NCBI RefSeq assembly: GCF_025770785.1 | Contig: NZ_JANZLA010000001.1 | Location: 186,001-250,000 of the forward strand | Length of the DNA: 64,000 nucleotides | Direction of reading: 5' to 3' | DNA from: Cellulomonas sp. SG140 | GTDB taxonomy: Bacteria > Actinomycetota > Actinomycetes > Actinomycetales > Cellulomonadaceae | In this document: positions 1 to 8,531 of the stretch, one piece after another | Layout: the number at the start of each line of letters is the position of its first letter | Numbering within the stretch: position 1 is the stretch's first letter | Made by a program: the position numbers and the translations under genes | Notes under the pieces: model-generated | The model's input: only the letters and a program-made list of their open reading frames with translations | Databases searched by the model: none | Told to the model about the DNA's origin: nothing

Positions 1-4
1 ATCA

Positions 5-1918
5 GTGATCGTGGACCACGTCCGGCGCGCCCTGAGCCTCGGCGCATCGGGCCCGGCGTCTCGCGAGCTCAGACCCGGAATGCTCCTGCACAGACTCAGC
101 GCACAGAACGACTGGACCGTTCTCGACGGCCGCGTGCTTTCCCAGGCGCGATTGGTCGTTGTGACGGACGATGGAACGCTAATTGTTGACGGTAGGGAGG
201 TAGACGCGGTCGATTTGTCTGGACTCGACGCGGAACGCCCCTGGCTGTACGACGCGCGCGCGCACACGCCGACCGCACTCCTGAGTCGGCATCCTGCGTT
301 TGCCGCCTTCGTCGCCGACGTAGCCGCGCGGGTTCGCGCTGACGAGGCCCAACTCGGCTCGCGAGGACCGGACTGGGACATGTCCGTGACAAGCCTGGAG
401 CTCCCACTCGACGAACCGCTTCGGCAGCTGTACCGCGGTGCACTGGCCTCCGAAGCGTCCACCGCTGTCCCTGACCCATACGACGCCGGGGACGTCGACG
501 CGCTGCGGAGCTGGCTCACGGAGACCGCAGAGCCTGGCCGTCCCCCGCGCTACCTCGACGCGATTCTCGCCACACGGCCAGACCTTCAGGATGCGTTTCC
601 CCGCGTGCCCGGTGCCGACACGGCCGCCTACCTGGACTGGGTCGCCACCCACGCCGCAGCAGAGGGCTATCCCGCCGAGATCGTCGACGAGGCGCTCCGA
701 CGCACCCCCGAGCTCCGTCGCCCGGCTCCGGCCCTGCACCGCGCACCCGGCGTCACCGTGGTCGGCTACCTGACAGCGGAGCTCGGCATCGGGGAGTCGG
801 CGCGGCGCATGGTCGACGCCCTCGCCGCCGCGGGCGTGCCGCACGCGGAGCGACCGATCGACCTGCACCTGGCCAGCCGCCACGCAGCAGCGCCGGTCGT
901 CCCGGACGGGCCCGTCTACGACACCACGTTGTTCTGCGTGAACGCGGACCTCACGCCGGCTGTGGCCGCGACCGTCCCCGAGCTGGTGCGGCGCAGCTAT
1001 CGCGTCGGCATGTGGTACTGGGAGGTCGAGGAGTTCCCCGTCTCCCAGCACGGCGGTTTCGCAGCCGTCGACGAGGTCTGGGTGGCCACCGACTTCGTCC
1101 ACCGCGCCATCGCGCCGCACTCGCCGGTGCCCGTCAGGACGCTGACCCCACCTCTGCCGCAGCGCGGGCCGGAGCCGCGGCTGACCAAGGCGGACCTCGG
1201 CCTGCCCGACCGCCCGGTGTTCCTGTTCTCCTTCGACTACCTGTCGACGGCCGAACGCAAGAACCCGGTGGGCCTGGTCGACGCCTTCGAGCGGGCCTTC
1301 GAGCCGGACGAGGGCCCGGTGCTGGTGATCAAGTCCATCAACGCCGACAAGCGCGTCGCGGATGCGGAGCGCCTCCGCCTCCGTGCGGCGTCCCGTCCGG
1401 ACGTCCTGCTGCTCGAGGACTACCTCGACGCGGACGCGCGTGACGCCCTCGTCGCGCGGTGCGACTGCTACGTGTCCCTGCATCGCAGCGAGGGTCTGGG
1501 CCTCACGATGGCCGAGGCGATGGCCTGGGGGAAGCCGGTCATCGCCACCGCCTACTCCGGCAACCTGCAGTTCATGACCGAGGAGAACAGCTTCCTGGTG
1601 CCCTGGTCGCCCGTCGCCATCCCGGCCGACGCGCCGCCGTACCCGCAGGGAGCCGTCTGGGCCGACCCGGACCTGGATGCAGCGGCGGCGTTCATGCGTC
1701 TCGTGGTCGACTCCCCGGACGTCGCCGCCGCTCGGGGCGCCCGCGCTGCCCAGGACATCGCCACGCTGCACAACGCCGAGGTCGCCGGACGGCGGATCTC
1801 CGCGCGCTTGGTCGAGCTGGAGGTTTCTCGGCGATCGCGGTCGAGGCGCTCGCTGGTGCGCGCGGCACGACGGTCAGCTCGTGCCGCCCTCGATGCCTTC
1901 CGCGACGAGCTCCGGTGA
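5..1918 (+). CDS. GT4-family glycosyltransferase
   Basis: Predicted retaining glycosyltransferase with a GT-B fold that would add a sugar to the surface glycan at the cytoplasmic membrane. The N-terminal 240 residues are not recognisable. From about residue 250 a GxGIGESAR motif opens the acceptor-side Rossmann domain. From about residue 400 the donor-binding domain carries the EX7E-type stretch SEGLGLTMAEAM near residue 495, followed by GKPVIAT. At 637 residues it is long for GT4. The GTG start at base 5 is only the first one visible: the frame is open to the window edge, so the gene may begin upstream. Its 3' end overlaps the convergent acyltransferase gene by 45 bases. The sugar and acceptor are unknown. 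Confidence 0.85.
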   Translation: MIVDHVRRALSLGASGPASRELRPGMLLHRLSAQNDWTVLDGRVLSQARLVVVTDDGTLIVDGREVDAVDLSGLDAERPWLYDARAHTPTALLSRHPAFAAFVADVAARVRADEAQLGSRGPDWDMSVTSLELPLDEPLRQLYRGALASEASTAVPDPYDAGDVDALRSWLTETAEPGRPPRYLDAILATRPDLQDAFPRVPGADTAAYLDWVATHAAAEGYPAEIVDEALRRTPELRRPAPALHRAPGVTVVGYLTAELGIGESARRMVDALAAAGVPHAERPIDLHLASRHAAAPVVPDGPVYDTTLFCVNADLTPAVAATVPELVRRSYRVGMWYWEVEEFPVSQHGGFAAVDEVWVATDFVHRAIAPHSPVPVRTLTPPLPQRGPEPRLTKADLGLPDRPVFLFSFDYLSTAERKNPVGLVDAFERAFEPDEGPVLVIKSINADKRVADAERLRLRAASRPDVLLLEDYLDADARDALVARCDCYVSLHRSEGLGLTMAEAMAWGKPVIATAYSGNLQFMTEENSFLVPWSPVAIPADAPPYPQGAVWADPDLDAAAAFMRLVVDSPDVAAARGARAAQDIATLHNAEVAGRRISARLVELEVSRRSRSRRSLVRAARRSARAALDAFRDELR

Positions 1919-3040
1919 TCGGACCGGGGCGTCGGGGGTCGCGCTGAGGCGCCGCGCCCATCGGCGGCCGAGCCGGTGCGTGGGCACCTCGACCGTGACG
2001 TGCAGCAGCCATGCCGCGCCGAGCACGACGACGGTCGCCGCGAGCACGGCCAGCCCTGCGGGAGTGCCGTGGTGCACGAGCACCGAGATGAGGGCGTAGC
2101 CGAGCACCGGGTGGACCACGTAGAGCGGGTAGCTCACGTCGGCGAGGCGCCCCAGGGTGCGGTTGGGTCGCCAGGTGTCGCCGAGGACGACGAGGGCGCA
2201 GAACAGACCGATCGCCCCGAGGAACGTGAGCCGGTATCCCACGGTGGTCGGCAGGACGTGCGAGGTGCTCAGCAGCAGCAGGTGCGTGGCCGCGAGAAGG
2301 ACGACCACCAGCCATGCGACGCCACGGCCGACGGCGGCGCGGCGCGCCCCGGACAGCACTGCGCCGATCAGCATCACCGGAAGGAAGGGCAGCGCCAGCA
2401 GCAGGATGTAGGTGGCGCCGCCCGCGGCCGAGCCGGCGATGACGTGGGGCGCGGGGACCAGCAGCTGGACGAGCACGCAGCCGACGGCCACCGCCGCGGG
2501 CGCGACCCAACCCCGCGCCAGGCGCCGGTAGGCGATCAGACAGATCCCGTAGAACACCAGCTCGATGATCAAGGTCCATACGATGCCGTCGCCCGGCGCC
2601 TGCACTCCTGTCGCGAGGGCCAGTCCGGGGACCATGCCCGCGAGCACGCCGGCCACGGACAGCTCATGGGCGGGATCACCCATCAACCGCACCACCAGCA
2701 CCGTCACCGCGAACCCGGCGGCGTACGTCGGCAACACCCTCAGCAGCCGGCCGACGATGAAGCCACGACGGCTGTAGCGCTCCAGGCTGATGGCGATCAC
2801 GAACCCGCTGAGCAGGAAGAACAGGGCCACACCGAAGCCCCCGAGGTCGACTCCCGAGCGCTCGACGAGCCGTGGGAGCAGCGGGGCGCCCGTGTCTGCG
2901 GCGTACAGCGCCGGACGCCGGGCGAGCGACGCCGCCACGTCCTGGCGTACCCAGAACACCACGCCGAAGTGGAACAGGAGAACCGAGGCCGCTGCGACAC
3001 CGCGCAGGGCGTTCGCCCACTCGACGCGGCGCGCGCTCAC
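1874..3040 (-). CDS. Acyltransferase family 3 membrane protein
   Basis: Integral membrane O-acyltransferase of the OafA/YrhL/NodX type, which typically transfers acetyl or other acyl groups onto surface sugars. The 388 residues are almost entirely hydrophobic helices (about ten). Near residue 13 it has the family's LRG motif, followed by the catalytic-type histidine in LFHFG. The GTG start at 3040 overlaps the stop of the upstream glycosyltransferase gene as GTGA, so it is the last gene of a four-gene operon (two Gmd-like enzymes, glycosyltransferase, acyltransferase) running leftward from 7489. It probably decorates the polysaccharide made by this locus. The acyl donor and the sugar position cannot be told from sequence. 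Confidence 0.88.
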   Translation of the reverse strand: MSARRVEWANALRGVAAASVLLFHFGVVFWVRQDVAASLARRPALYAADTGAPLLPRLVERSGVDLGGFGVALFFLLSGFVIAISLERYSRRGFIVGRLLRVLPTYAAGFAVTVLVVRLMGDPAHELSVAGVLAGMVPGLALATGVQAPGDGIVWTLIIELVFYGICLIAYRRLARGWVAPAAVAVGCVLVQLLVPAPHVIAGSAAGGATYILLLALPFLPVMLIGAVLSGARRAAVGRGVAWLVVVLLAATHLLLLSTSHVLPTTVGYRLTFLGAIGLFCALVVLGDTWRPNRTLGRLADVSYPLYVVHPVLGYALISVLVHHGTPAGLAVLAATVVVLGAAWLLHVTVEVPTHRLGRRWARRLSATPDAPVRSPELVAEGIEGGTS

Positions 3041-5526
3041 TGCCCGCGCAGCAGGCGCCGCACGCGCCCACCCGCTCGCCGGGTGACCTCACGGACACCG
3101 CCCGCCCGCAGGTAGCCGCGTGCGAGCGCCAGGTCCGAGCGGACCGACGGCTTGGGCCCGATGCGCCGGCGTGAGCGGGACGGCTGCTGGGGTGCTCCGG
3201 GTACGGCGAGGTCGGCCGCGCGTCGTGGGAACCGGCAGAACGCGACCAGCGGCTCCAGGGCGCGCGACCACACGAACTCACCGGCCACCGCCCGGACCGC
3301 TGCTGCGGCCGCCGAGCCGGCGTGCTCGTCGAACAGCATCTCCTCGAGCGCCGCCTCGAGCGCCTCGACGTCCTGCTCAGGGACCGCTCGGCCCAGCCCT
3401 CGCTCCCGGATCAGCTCCCCGAACGTGTCGCCGTCCGTGGCGACGATCGGCAGGCCGGCCCACAGGTAGTCGAGGATGCGCGTGCGGAAGCTGTAAGCCG
3501 TCTCCACGTGCGCGAAGTGGGTCGAGACCCCGAGGTCCGCGTCGAGCAGGTAGTCCGCCCGCTCGTCGTACGGGACCCAGCCGTCGTTGAAGAAGACGTG
3601 CCGGCCGGTGAGGCCCAGCCGGTCCGCCAGCTGGCGCGTCTCCCAGGCGATGCGCATGTCCGGCACCCCCGGGTTCGGGTGCTTGGTGCCGAGGAAGAAG
3701 AGCCGCACCTCGTCGTGGCGGTCCTTCAGCCGGTCGACCGCCCGAACGAGCGTCAGCGGGTCGAACCAGTTGTAGATCCCGCCGCCCCAGACGATCACCT
3801 TGTCGTCGGGCCCGATGCCGGGCACGGCGCCCTTGATCGCGTGGCGGCGCTGCACGGGCGCCTGGTCGCCGATTCCGAACGGCACCACCGCGATCAGGTT
3901 GTCCAGCGACGCGTCCTCGTCGTACACCGCGGGGTTGACGCGCCCCTGACCGGCCAGCTGGCCGAGCCAGAAGTCCCGCTGCTTGGGCGAGGCGCACATG
4001 AGGAAGTCCGCACGGCGCAGCTGCTCGTTCAGTGCGTGGGTGGTCACCGCGAGGGCGTTGCGCCGGCCCTCCGGGCCCAGGTCCTTGGCCTGCTCGAGCT
4101 GCTCCAGGTGCATCGGGTCGTACACGTCCGCGACGATCACCTTGCTGCTGTCCTTGAGCCACGGCGCGGTCTCCAGCAGGAAGCCCTGGAAGATCACGAC
4201 GTCCGCCCAGTCCGTCGGCTCGCGCAGGCCGGTGCCGGCGGCGTACTCGACGGAGAACGTGCTGCTGCTCCGGTGGGCTCCGGCTGTGGAGACGAGCCGC
4301 ACGTCGTGCTCGCCGGCGAGCGCCGTGGCGATCTCCCAGGCGCGGATCGCCGGGCCGGCCATCCGGTCCCCGAGCGGCTCGCCGGTCACCACCAGGATGC
4401 GGTGCCGAGCGGCGAGGTGCTCGCCGATGCCGAACGCCTCGACCAGCGCGTCGTGCGCCGCCAGGTAGCTCGGCATGCCGTACGCCGGCTCCAGCGACTC
4501 CCGGAACAGCGGGAAGAGCTCGCGGTCGCTGCGCCGCCGGCGCGCCTGCAGGTCGCGGCGCGTCGCCATCAGCCCCGGGAGCTGGTCGACCAGGTAGTCG
4601 ATGGCGTACGGGCCGGTCAGCGCCATCTTGGGGACCTCGATGGTCCCGACGTCGTCCCCGCCTGGCGAGCGCTGCAGGTCCAGCGCCGACGCGTCCACGC
4701 CGGTCCGCGCGATCGAGCGCCGCACGGCCAGCGCGAGCGCGGCAGGCAGCGTGCGGGCCAGGGTCTCGTCGTCGTAGTTCTTCACCATCGACAGCAGCGC
4801 GTTGCGCTCGAGCAGGTAGCTCTCGCGGAAGTTGCCGAACTTCTTCATCGTCACGTGGTGCTTGTGGTACGCCACCGACCCCGGCACGTACCGGACGCGG
4901 TGGCCCAGCAGGTTCAGCCGCCAGCCGAGGTCCACGTCCTCGTAGAACATGAAGAAGCGCTCGTCGAACCCGCCCACCTCGCGGTAGAGCTCGGCACGCA
5001 CGAACATCGCGGCGCCGGTACCGAACAGCACGTCCTTGGGGACGTCCCACTCGCCGGTGTCCGGCTTCTCGACCTCGCGCTTGTACCCCATGCCGAACCA
5101 GGTCAGCGAGCCGTCGACGTAGTCGATCAGCGTGCCCTCCCAGTCGAGCACCTTGGAGGCGACGGACCCGATCGTCGGGTCCTCCTCGAACGCCCGTACC
5201 GCAGCCGAGACCCACTGCGGGTCCGGGCGCGCATCGTTGTTGAGGAACGCGACGTACTCACCCGTGGCGTGCGCGACCCCGAGGTTGCACCCGCCGGCGA
5301 AGCCGGTGTTGGACCCGGCATCGATCACCGTCGCCGCGGGGACGGCCGCCCGGATCCGGTCCGACTCCCCCGTACCGGAGTCGTTGTCCACCACCAGCAG
5401 CTCGATCCGGTCCGCGGGCCAGTCGAGCCGCTGCAGCTCGCGCAGGCACGTGATGGTGTCCTCGGCGCCGTGGTAGTTCACCAGGATCACCGACACGACG
5501 CCGGGCCTGACGACGGGCTCGGACAT
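3037..5526 (-). CDS. Bifunctional GT2-GT4 glycosyltransferase fusion
   Basis: An 829-residue protein with two catalytic modules. Residues about 10-270 are an inverting GT2 (GT-A) domain: VSVILVNYHG at the start, the metal-site region LNNDARPD, and EDVDLGWR, as in rhamnosyl-type transferases. After a linker, residues about 375-790 are a GT4 (GT-B) domain beginning HRILVVTGEPLGDRMAG, with a glycine-rich WGGGIYNWFDP segment near 580. The ATG at 5526 is chosen because it overlaps the upstream TGA (TGATG) and directly precedes the GT2 domain. A longer frame upstream lies inside the neighbouring gene. It probably adds two consecutive sugars of the glycan, but donor specificity is not readable. Confidence 0.88.
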   Translation of the reverse strand: MSEPVVRPGVVSVILVNYHGAEDTITCLRELQRLDWPADRIELLVVDNDSGTGESDRIRAAVPAATVIDAGSNTGFAGGCNLGVAHATGEYVAFLNNDARPDPQWVSAAVRAFEEDPTIGSVASKVLDWEGTLIDYVDGSLTWFGMGYKREVEKPDTGEWDVPKDVLFGTGAAMFVRAELYREVGGFDERFFMFYEDVDLGWRLNLLGHRVRYVPGSVAYHKHHVTMKKFGNFRESYLLERNALLSMVKNYDDETLARTLPAALALAVRRSIARTGVDASALDLQRSPGGDDVGTIEVPKMALTGPYAIDYLVDQLPGLMATRRDLQARRRRSDRELFPLFRESLEPAYGMPSYLAAHDALVEAFGIGEHLAARHRILVVTGEPLGDRMAGPAIRAWEIATALAGEHDVRLVSTAGAHRSSSTFSVEYAAGTGLREPTDWADVVIFQGFLLETAPWLKDSSKVIVADVYDPMHLEQLEQAKDLGPEGRRNALAVTTHALNEQLRRADFLMCASPKQRDFWLGQLAGQGRVNPAVYDEDASLDNLIAVVPFGIGDQAPVQRRHAIKGAVPGIGPDDKVIVWGGGIYNWFDPLTLVRAVDRLKDRHDEVRLFFLGTKHPNPGVPDMRIAWETRQLADRLGLTGRHVFFNDGWVPYDERADYLLDADLGVSTHFAHVETAYSFRTRILDYLWAGLPIVATDGDTFGELIRERGLGRAVPEQDVEALEAALEEMLFDEHAGSAAAAAVRAVAGEFVWSRALEPLVAFCRFPRRAADLAVPGAPQQPSRSRRRIGPKPSVRSDLALARGYLRAGGVREVTRRAGGRVRRLLRGQ

Positions 5527-6506
5527 CAGCGGTCCTGCAGCAGCTCGACGTCGTGGTCGACCATCTGCGCCACCAGCTCGGCGAACCCGACCGTCGGCTG
5601 CCATCCCAGCTCGCGCCGGACCTTCCCGGCGTCGCCCACCATCAGGGGCGTGTCCACCGGCCGTAGGAGCTCCGGGTCCACCTCCACGTGCCGCCGCCAG
5701 TCGTCCCCGACGCCCGCCCGCCGCAGTGCGGTCTCGGCGAACTCCGCCACCGTGTGGGTCTCCCCCGTCGCGATGACGAAGTCCTCCGCGGTGGCGTGCC
5801 GGGCCGCCCGGACCATCGCGTCGACGTAGTCGGGCGCCCAGCCCCAGTCGCGGCGGGCGTCGAGGTTGCCGAGCTGGATGGTGCCGTGCCCGTCACGCCC
5901 GATCCGCGCCGCCGCGGCAGTGATCTTGCGCGTCACGAACGTCGGCGGCCGGCGGGGTGACTCGTGGTTGAACAGGATGCAGCTGGTCGCGTGCAGGCCC
6001 TTGCCCCGGTACACCGTCACCATGTGGTGCGCGAACGCCTTGGCGGCGCCGTAGGGCGACACCGGTCGCACCGGTGTCGTCTCGTCCTGCGGGAACGTCG
6101 ACGCCTCGCCGAAGATCTCCGAGCTCGAGGCCTGGACGAAGGACACCCGCCGGCCGCTCCGCTCCTGCACCGCCAGGGCGCCCTGGAGCATGACGGCGGC
6201 CGCGACGCCGGTCAGCTCGGCCGTGGTCACGGGGTGCTCCCACGAGAACGCCACCGAGCTCACGCCCGCGAGGTTGTACACCTCGTCCGGCTCCACCTCC
6301 TCGACCAGGGCGCGCAGGCCCGCGTGGTCGGCGAGGTCGCCGGGGTGGAGGACGGCCTCGGGGTGGGTCCGGGCGAACTCGGCCGCGAGCGCGTCCTCGT
6401 GGTGCACCAGTCCGTGCACCTCGACGCCGTCGGCGAGCAACAGCTCGGCGAGGTAGCCGCCGTCCTGCCCGGTGATGCCGGTGACCAGGGCGCGACGGGC
6501 GCTCAT
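5526..6506 (-). CDS. GDP-mannose 4,6-dehydratase-like SDR (second copy)
   Basis: Extended short-chain dehydrogenase of 326 residues in the nucleotide-sugar dehydratase/epimerase group. It has the Gmd-type NADP-binding start GITGQDGGYL (residues 10-19), SSSE at 127-130, and the catalytic Tyr152/Lys156 pair in PYGAAK, so it looks catalytically complete. It is a diverged paralogue of the adjacent upstream gene; the usual substrate-contact stretch after the first helix is replaced (VHHEDALAAEF). It may be the reductase that follows Gmd (giving GDP-rhamnose or a related sugar) or a dehydratase for another substrate. The ATG at 6506 overlaps the upstream stop by four bases (ATGA). Confidence 0.82.
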   Translation of the reverse strand: MSARRALVTGITGQDGGYLAELLLADGVEVHGLVHHEDALAAEFARTHPEAVLHPGDLADHAGLRALVEEVEPDEVYNLAGVSSVAFSWEHPVTTAELTGVAAAVMLQGALAVQERSGRRVSFVQASSSEIFGEASTFPQDETTPVRPVSPYGAAKAFAHHMVTVYRGKGLHATSCILFNHESPRRPPTFVTRKITAAAARIGRDGHGTIQLGNLDARRDWGWAPDYVDAMVRAARHATAEDFVIATGETHTVAEFAETALRRAGVGDDWRRHVEVDPELLRPVDTPLMVGDAGKVRRELGWQPTVGFAELVAQMVDHDVELLQDR

Positions 6507-7489
6507 CCAGCCATCAGCCCCCGCTGCTCCTCCAGGTCGTTGTCGACCATCATCGCGACGAGCTGCGGGAAGTCGACCTTGCGCTCCCACCCGAGCTTCT
6601 CGTGCGCCTTGGTCGGGTCGCCGATCAGCAGCTCGACCTCGGCCGGACGCATGAACCGCGGGTCCTGCTTGACGTACGGCGCCCAGTCCTCGATGCCGAC
6701 GTGCGCGAAGGCCCGGTCCAGGAAGTCGCGGATCGAGTGGGTCTCCCCCGTGGCGACGACGTACTCGTCCCCCTCCGGCTGCTGCAGCATGCGCCACATC
6801 GCCTCGACGTAGTCGCCGGCGTAGCCCCAGTCACGCTTGGCGTCGAGGTTGCCGAGCGTGACGTAGTCCTGCAGACCGAGCTTGATCCGCGCGACGGCCA
6901 TCGAGATCTTGCGGGTGACGAACTCCGGGCCGCGGCGCGGCGACTCGTGGTTGAACAGGATGCCGCTGGAGGCGTGCATGCCGTACGACTCGCGGTAGTT
7001 GATCGTCATGTAGTGGCCGAACACCTTGGCGACGCCATACGGCGAGCGCGGCCACAGCAGCGTGGTCTCGCGCTGCGGGACCTCCTGGACCTTGCCGAAC
7101 ATCTCCGAGCTCGACGCCTGGTAGAAGCGGACCTTCGACACGTCGTCGTGCGCGTAGAGCCGCACCGCCTCGAGGATGTTGAGCACACCCTTGCCCGTCA
7201 CGTCCGCCGTGAGGTGCGCGTTCTCCCACGAGTAGGCGACGAAGGAGATCGCACCGAGGTTGTAGACCTCGTCCGGCTGGGCCGTCTCGAGCGCCCGCAG
7301 CAGGGAGGAGAAGTCCATCAGGTCACCGGTGAGCAGCTTCACACCCGGGACGGTCTGCTCCACGAGCTCGCGCTTGGGGTTGTTCTGGCCACGGATGAGC
7401 CCGTAGACCTCGTACCCCTTCGACAGCAGGAGCTCGGACAGGTAGAGGCCGTCCTGGCCGGTGATTCCGGTGATGAGTGCGCGGGGCAT
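6503..7489 (-). CDS. gmd: GDP-mannose 4,6-dehydratase
   Basis: Converts GDP-mannose to GDP-4-keto-6-deoxymannose, the precursor of GDP-fucose, GDP-rhamnose and related deoxysugars. The 328-residue protein has the family signature GITGQDGLYL (8-17), SSSE at 126-129, and catalytic Tyr151/Lys155 in SPYGVAK, close to the usual length. The ATG at 7489 follows AGAGGAACC. The longer frame to 8719 is antisense to two other genes and is rejected. It heads a four-gene leftward operon in which every junction overlaps by a few bases. The divergent FkbM methyltransferase gene starts 130 bases away and may use the same control region. Confidence 0.88.
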   Translation of the reverse strand: MPRALITGITGQDGLYLSELLLSKGYEVYGLIRGQNNPKRELVEQTVPGVKLLTGDLMDFSSLLRALETAQPDEVYNLGAISFVAYSWENAHLTADVTGKGVLNILEAVRLYAHDDVSKVRFYQASSSEMFGKVQEVPQRETTLLWPRSPYGVAKVFGHYMTINYRESYGMHASSGILFNHESPRRGPEFVTRKISMAVARIKLGLQDYVTLGNLDAKRDWGYAGDYVEAMWRMLQQPEGDEYVVATGETHSIRDFLDRAFAHVGIEDWAPYVKQDPRFMRPAEVELLIGDPTKAHEKLGWERKVDFPQLVAMMVDNDLEEQRGLMAG

Positions 7490-7606
7490 GGTTCCTCTGA
7501 TCCGACGGTCGGCAGTCACGTCGCACCCTATCGTGCGGGTGCCTCGCCCCCGTCCGTCGACGGGCCCCCCGCCGTCCGCCCGACGAGCGCTGCGGAGCAG
7601 GTCCCC

Positions 7607-7612
7607 TATGCT
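7607..7612 (+). promoter_or_regulatory. -10 box, leaderless start of FkbM gene
   Basis: TATGCT lies 6 bases before the GTG at 7619, so transcription would start at or next to the start codon. No Shine-Dalgarno sequence sits in between, and no clear -35 box is seen. Confidence 0.55.
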
Positions 7613-7618
7613 CGTCCG

Positions 7619-8527
7619 GTGCCTGACACGGTCTTCCTCTCCTATGCCCAGAACGGCGAGGACGTGGTGCTCTGGCGGGCGCTGCAGCACGTCACGGCCG
7701 GTCGCTACGTCGAGGTCGGGGCCAACCACCCGACCGAGATGTCGGTGACCAAGGCCTTCTACGACGCCGGCTGGTCCGGCATCACCGTCGAGCCGGTGCC
7801 CGTGTTCGCGGCGCTGCACCGCGAGGAGCGGCCCCGCGACACCCTGGTGGAGGCGGCCATCACGGACTCCGACGCCGCGACGATCACGCTGCACGAGATC
7901 CCCGGAACGGGGCTGTCGACCCTCGTCGACGCCGTGAGCGACTCGCACCAGGAGAACGGCTGGAGCCACCGCGACATCGAGGTCGCGGCCCGTCGTCTGG
8001 ACGACGTCCTCGCCGAGCACCTGGCGCCCGAGGACCCCATCCACTTCCTCCTCATCGACGTCGAGGGTGCCGAGCGCTCCGTCCTCCACAGCCTCGACCT
8101 GCGGCGCTGGCGTCCGTGGGTGCTCGTCGTCGAGGCCACCAACCCGTTGAGCCCCGAGCCGAGCCACATGGCGTGGGAGGAGACGGTGCTCGCCGCCGAC
8201 TACCGGCTGTGCCTGTTCGACGGGCTCTCCCGCTTCTACGTGGCGGCGGAGCACGCCGAGCTGGCGCCGGCCCTCTCGTACCCCGCGTGCCCGCACGACG
8301 CCTACGACACGAGGGTGGCGCGCGACGCGCGCGAGGAGCGCCGCGAGCTGCTCGACGAGGTGCTCCGCTGGCGCGCGCTCGCGCTCGAGGGCTGGGCGCG
8401 CCGAGAGACGCCGCCGTCCACCGAGGAGGCCGACCGCCTCCGCGCCGAGCTGGCCGCGATGAGGGCGACCATCTCGTGGCGGGTGACTGCACCGCTGCGC
8501 TCCGTCCGCGCTCGTACGCGGGGCTGA
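7619..8527 (+). CDS. FkbM-family methyltransferase
   Basis: SAM-dependent methyltransferase of the FkbM family, which O-methylates sugars and other small molecules. The 302-residue protein begins with the family pattern SYAQNGEDVVLWRAL, followed by the SAM-binding motif YVEVGANHP (about residues 30-38) and an acidic IDVEGAE segment near residue 145. The C-terminal 60 residues are charged and look helical. The GTG at 7619 is chosen because it directly precedes the conserved start and lies 6 bases after a -10 box. It opens a run with two glycosyltransferase genes, the next beginning 4 bases after its stop, so it probably methylates a residue of the same glycan. Confidence 0.85.
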   Translation: MPDTVFLSYAQNGEDVVLWRALQHVTAGRYVEVGANHPTEMSVTKAFYDAGWSGITVEPVPVFAALHREERPRDTLVEAAITDSDAATITLHEIPGTGLSTLVDAVSDSHQENGWSHRDIEVAARRLDDVLAEHLAPEDPIHFLLIDVEGAERSVLHSLDLRRWRPWVLVVEATNPLSPEPSHMAWEETVLAADYRLCLFDGLSRFYVAAEHAELAPALSYPACPHDAYDTRVARDAREERRELLDEVLRWRALALEGWARRETPPSTEEADRLRAELAAMRATISWRVTAPLRSVRARTRG

Positions 8528-8531
8528 TCGC

